A program made the translations under genes and the position numbers. DNA of 64,000 nt, taken from contig NZ_CANKZF010000001.1 in assembly GCF_947488515.1 (NCBI RefSeq), positions 62,001 through 126,000 of the forward strand, read 5' to 3'. The stretch comes from an uncultured Nocardioides sp. (GTDB lineage Bacteria; Actinomycetota; Actinomycetes; Propionibacteriales; Nocardioidaceae). How positions within the stretch are numbered: the first letter of the stretch is position 1; every line of letters begins with the position of its first letter. The notes below the pieces were generated by a model, which worked only from the letters and a program-made list of their open reading frames with translations, had not been told where the DNA came from and made no database searches. Of the stretch, positions 60,942-64,000 are shown one piece after another.

Positions 60942-63074
60942 TTGACCAAGAAGTCCGCCCTGCCCGCCACCCTCGAGTGGGACGACATCGACCGCCGGGC
61001 CGTGGACACCTCCCGGGTCCTGGCGATGGACGCGGTCCAGAAGGTCGGCAACGGCCACCCCGGCACGGCCATGAGCCTCGCGCCGGCGGCGTACCTGCTG
61101 TTCCAGAAGGTGATGCGGCACAACCCCGCCGACCCGCACTGGACCGGCCGCGACCGCTTCGTGCTGTCCTGCGGCCACAGCTCCATCACCCTCTACACCC
61201 AGCTCTTCCTCGGCGGGTGGGGACTCGAGATCGAGGACCTGCGGTCGCTGCGCAGCTGGGGCAGCAAGACGCCCGGTCACCCCGAGCACGGGCACACGGC
61301 GGGCGTGGAGACCACCACTGGCCCCCTCGGCCAGGGCGTCGCCAATGCCGTCGGCATGGCCATGGCGGCCCGCCGCGAGCGGGGGCTGCTCGACCCCGAC
61401 ACGGCCGAGGGGGACTCGCCCTTCACCCACCACGTCTACGCGATCTGCAGCGACGGCGACCTGGAGGAGGGCGTCAGCGCCGAGGCCTCCTCGATCGCCG
61501 GCACGCAGCAGCTCGGCAACCTGACGATGATCTACGACGCCAACCAGATCTCGATCGAGGGCGACACCGACGTCGCGTTCACCGAGGACGTGGGCGCGCG
61601 CTACGAGGCCTACGGCTGGCACGTCCAGCACGTCGACTGGACCAACGACGGAACCGACTACGTGGAGGACGTCCCCGAGCTCTACGCCGCCGTCCGCGCC
61701 GCCCACGAGGTCACCGACCGACCCAGCCTCATCGTCCTGCACACGGTCATCGCCTGGCCCGCGCCCAACGCGCAGGGCACCGGCAAGTCCCACGGCTCCG
61801 CCCTCGGCGAGGAGGAGGTGGCCGCCACCAAGGAGATCCTCGGCTTCGACCCCGAGCAGCACTTCGAGGTGCCGACCGACGTGATCGAGCGCACCCGCTC
61901 CCTCGTCGCGCGCGGCAAGGAGCAGCAAGCTGCGTGGCAGGAGCGCTTCGACGCGTGGAAGGGCTCTGCACCCAAGGGCGCCGTCGAGACGTTCGAGCGG
62001 ATGCAGACCCGCGCGCTGCCCGTCGGCCTCGCCGACGCGCTCCCGACCTTCGACGCCGACCCCAAGGGCGTGGCGACCCGCAAGGCGTCCGGCGCGGTGA
62101 TCAACGCCGTCGCCGGCGTGATGCCCGAGCTGTGGGGCGGCTCGGCCGACCTCGCCGAGTCCAACAACACGACCATCGAGGATGCGCTGTCCTTCATCCC
62201 CGAGAGCCGCTCGACCGACCAGTGGACCGGCGACCCGCTCGCCGGTCGCGTGCTGCACTTCGGCATCCGCGAGCACGGCATGGGCGGCATCCTCAACGGC
62301 ATCGCGCTCCACGGCGGCACGCGCGTCTTCGGCGGCACCTTCCTCACCTTCAGCGACTACATGCGCGGGTCGGTCCGGCTGGCGGCGTTGATGGGCCTGC
62401 CCGTCACCTACGTGTGGACCCACGACTCCATCGGTCTGGGTGAGGACGGCCCGACGCACCAGCCGATCGAGCACCTCGCCGCCCTGCGCGCGATCCCCGG
62501 CCTCGACGTCGTACGCCCTGCGGACGCCAACGAGACGGCCGCTGCGTGGCACGCCGTGCTCGAGCGCACCGACCACCCGGCCGGCATCGCGCTGACCCGG
62601 CAGAACGTGCCGGTCTTCCCGCGTGGCGAGGACGGCTTCAGCGACACCTCCAACGTGCACCGCGGTGGCTACGTCCTGATCGACGCCCCGACGATCGACG
62701 ACCGTGGCGGCGACCCCGACGTGATCCTCATGGGCACCGGTTCCGAGGTGCAGGTGGCGGTCGCCGCCCGCGAGCTCCTCGCCGCCGACGGCATCCGCGC
62801 CCGCGTGGTGTCGCTCCCCTGCCTCGAGTGGTTCGAGGAGCAGGAGGAGGCCTACCGCGAGACCGTCCTGCCGCCCACCGTCAAGGCGCGCGTCTCGGTC
62901 GAGGCGGGCGTCAAGCAGGGGTGGCGCGAGTACGTCGGCGACCACGGCCGCATCGTCTCCATCGACCACTACGGCGCCTCGGCCGACTTCGCGCGGATCT
63001 ACGAGGAGTTCGACATCACCGGCGTCGCGGTGGCCAACGCGGCCCGAGACAGCCTGCGCACCCTGACCGACTGA
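60942..63074 (+). CDS. tkt: Transketolase
   Basis: A 710-residue thiamine-diphosphate enzyme of the pentose phosphate pathway. [19 protein letters not shown] near 35, the catalytic-site [17 protein letters not shown] near 122 and the ThDP motif [15 protein letters not shown]...N near 168-205 are present, as are [14 protein letters not shown] and [20 protein letters not shown] in the pyrimidine-binding domain. TTG at 60942 is chosen because GAGAGG lies seven bases upstream and the N-terminus [13 protein letters not shown] fits; the GTG at 60897 lies before that site. tal follows 52 bases later. Confidence 0.96.
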   Translation: MTKKSALPATLEWDDIDRRAVDTSRVLAMDAVQKVGNGHPGTAMSLAPAAYLLFQKVMRHNPADPHWTGRDRFVLSCGHSSITLYTQLFLGGWGLEIEDLRSLRSWGSKTPGHPEHGHTAGVETTTGPLGQGVANAVGMAMAARRERGLLDPDTAEGDSPFTHHVYAICSDGDLEEGVSAEASSIAGTQQLGNLTMIYDANQISIEGDTDVAFTEDVGARYEAYGWHVQHVDWTNDGTDYVEDVPELYAAVRAAHEVTDRPSLIVLHTVIAWPAPNAQGTGKSHGSALGEEEVAATKEILGFDPEQHFEVPTDVIERTRSLVARGKEQQAAWQERFDAWKGSAPKGAVETFERMQTRALPVGLADALPTFDADPKGVATRKASGAVINAVAGVMPELWGGSADLAESNNTTIEDALSFIPESRSTDQWTGDPLAGRVLHFGIREHGMGGILNGIALHGGTRVFGGTFLTFSDYMRGSVRLAALMGLPVTYVWTHDSIGLGEDGPTHQPIEHLAALRAIPGLDVVRPADANETAAAWHAVLERTDHPAGIALTRQNVPVFPRGEDGFSDTSNVHRGGYVLIDAPTIDDRGGDPDVILMGTGSEVQVAVAARELLAADGIRARVVSLPCLEWFEEQEEAYRETVLPPTVKARVSVEAGVKQGWREYVGDHGRIVSIDHYGASADFARIYEEFDITGVAVANAARDSLRTLTD

Positions 63075-63126
63075 CCTGACCGACTGCGCGACGCGCCAGT
63101 CACCACCGAACATCAGGAGGCACCAC

Positions 63127-64000
63127 ATGAACGACCCTCTCAAGGACCTGGCAGACGCCGGGGTCTCCATCTGGCTCGACGACCTCTCCCGCGAGCGGCT
63201 GGAGACCGGCAACCTGGCCGACCTGGTGAAGAACAGCCACGTCGTGGGCGTCACGTCGAACCCGGCCATCTTCCAGACCGCGCTGGCCGACGGTGAGCGC
63301 TACGACCCGCAGGTGCGCGAGCTCGCGGCCGCGGGCGCCGACGTCGACAAGGCCACGCTGATCATCACCACCGACGACGTGCGCGACGCCTGCAAGGTGA
63401 TGCGCCCGGTCTTCGACGCCACCGACGGTGTCGACGGCCGCGTCTCGATCGAGGTGTCCCCCGGCTTCGCCCACGACACCGGCGAGACCGTCAAGGAGGC
63501 CGCCGATCTCTGGCGGATCGTCGACCAGCCCAACCTCCTCATCAAGATCCCCGGCACCAAGGAGGGCTGGCCGGCCATCACGGAGACCATCGCCGCGGGC
63601 ATCTCCGTCAACGTGACGCTGATCTTCGGCCTCGAGCAGTACCGCAACGTCATGGAGGCCTACGTCTCAGGCCTCGAGAAGGCCGCCGACAACGGCCACG
63701 AGCTCGCCGACATCCACTCGGTGGCGTCCTTCTTCGTCTCGCGCGTCGACACCGAGATCGACAAGCGGCTCGAGGCCATGACGGACGGGCCGGGCACCGA
63801 CCCCGACCTGCGCGGCAAGGCCGGCGTCGCCAACGCGCGGCTCGCCTTCCAGATGTTCGAGGAGTTCTTCAGCGGCGAGCGTTGGGCCGCGCTGGAGGCC
63901 AAGGGCGCGCGCAAGCAGCGCCCGCTCTGGGCGTCGACCGGTGTCAAGAACCCCGACTACGACGACACGATGTACGTCGTCGACCTGGTCGTCGAGGACA
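63127..64000 (+). CDS. tal: Transaldolase (partial, runs off right edge)
   Basis: The first 291 codons of a transaldolase of the pentose phosphate pathway. [23 protein letters not shown] opens the protein, [15 protein letters not shown] follows near 40, and the Schiff-base lysine lies in [12 protein letters not shown] near 138-150; [16 protein letters not shown] and [18 protein letters not shown] are family-typical. AGGAGG is six bases before the ATG. It forms an operon with tkt, an order also seen in mycobacteria. Confidence 0.95.
   Translation, partial: MNDPLKDLADAGVSIWLDDLSRERLETGNLADLVKNSHVVGVTSNPAIFQTALADGERYDPQVRELAAAGADVDKATLIITTDDVRDACKVMRPVFDATDGVDGRVSIEVSPGFAHDTGETVKEAADLWRIVDQPNLLIKIPGTKEGWPAITETIAAGISVNVTLIFGLEQYRNVMEAYVSGLEKAADNGHELADIHSVASFFVSRVDTEIDKRLEAMTDGPGTDPDLRGKAGVANARLAFQMFEEFFSGERWAALEAKGARKQRPLWASTGVKNPDYDDTMYVVDLVVED

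Overview
The window is very GC-rich chromosomal DNA of a high-GC actinobacterium. The gene content (a DUF222/HNH endonuclease of the 13E12 type, an acVLRF1-type release factor, DUF3099, dodecin, a SufR-led SUF operon, and a suf/ABC/ctaA/ctaB/tkt/tal block also known from mycobacteria) fits the Nocardioides/Nocardioidaceae group best. That assignment is an inference from gene content and style. The sequence looks like ordinary core chromosome: no prophage, insertion sequence, plasmid gene, rRNA, tRNA or CRISPR array was found.

Layout, left to right. 1-6.7 kb: two overlapping acyl-CoA dehydrogenases, a peptide deformylase, two SPOUT RNA methyltransferases around a DedA protein, and a fused siroheme-type enzyme. 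6.8-15.4 kb: a secreted CAP-domain protein, an ABC-2 exporter (two permeases and an ATPase), a SpoIIE phosphatase, a hydrolase, a 47-residue membrane peptide, an HNH endonuclease and an uncharacterised basic protein. 15.4-22.7 kb: TauE/SafE exporter, SPFH and NfeD membrane proteins, an ABC ATPase, serB, a HemK-like methyltransferase and sixA. 22.7-29.2 kb: cyanophycin metabolism (cphB-cphA-cupin) facing an operon of fabG, fabI, a CphA-like Mur ligase without an ATP-grasp domain, and a methyltransferase. 29.2-46.5 kb: dodecin, a tandem array of about 73-bp hairpin units, moaA, SURF1, an SDR lacking its catalytic residues, ABC exporters, an enoyl-CoA hydratase with a palindromic operator, an ABC-F protein, a zinc peptidase, then acVLRF1, NYN, ASCH and nucleotidyltransferase genes in a row. 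46.7-53.3 kb: a complete SUF iron-sulfur operon, sufR-B-D-Rieske-C-S-U-T. 53.4-64 kb: two ABC exporters, ctaA, a sortase with a probable partner protein, ctaB, tkt and the start of tal.

How the genes work together. The SUF operon builds Fe-S clusters under a SufR-like repressor with a recognisable operator at its own start. CtaB and CtaA make heme O and heme A for cytochrome oxidase, and SURF1 helps assemble that oxidase. Tkt and Tal are the non-oxidative pentose phosphate enzymes. CphA and CphB make and degrade a nitrogen-storage polymer. Two fatty-acid degradation loci each carry a short dyad at the promoter, suggesting separate TetR-like control.

Two traits run through the window. First, about twenty genes have a TANNNT -10-like hexamer 6-8 bases before the start codon and no Shine-Dalgarno sequence, which is the arrangement of leaderless mRNAs; I used it to choose several starts. 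Second, there are several families of short intergenic repeats, one of which lies in the same orientation relative to transcription at all three of its sites.
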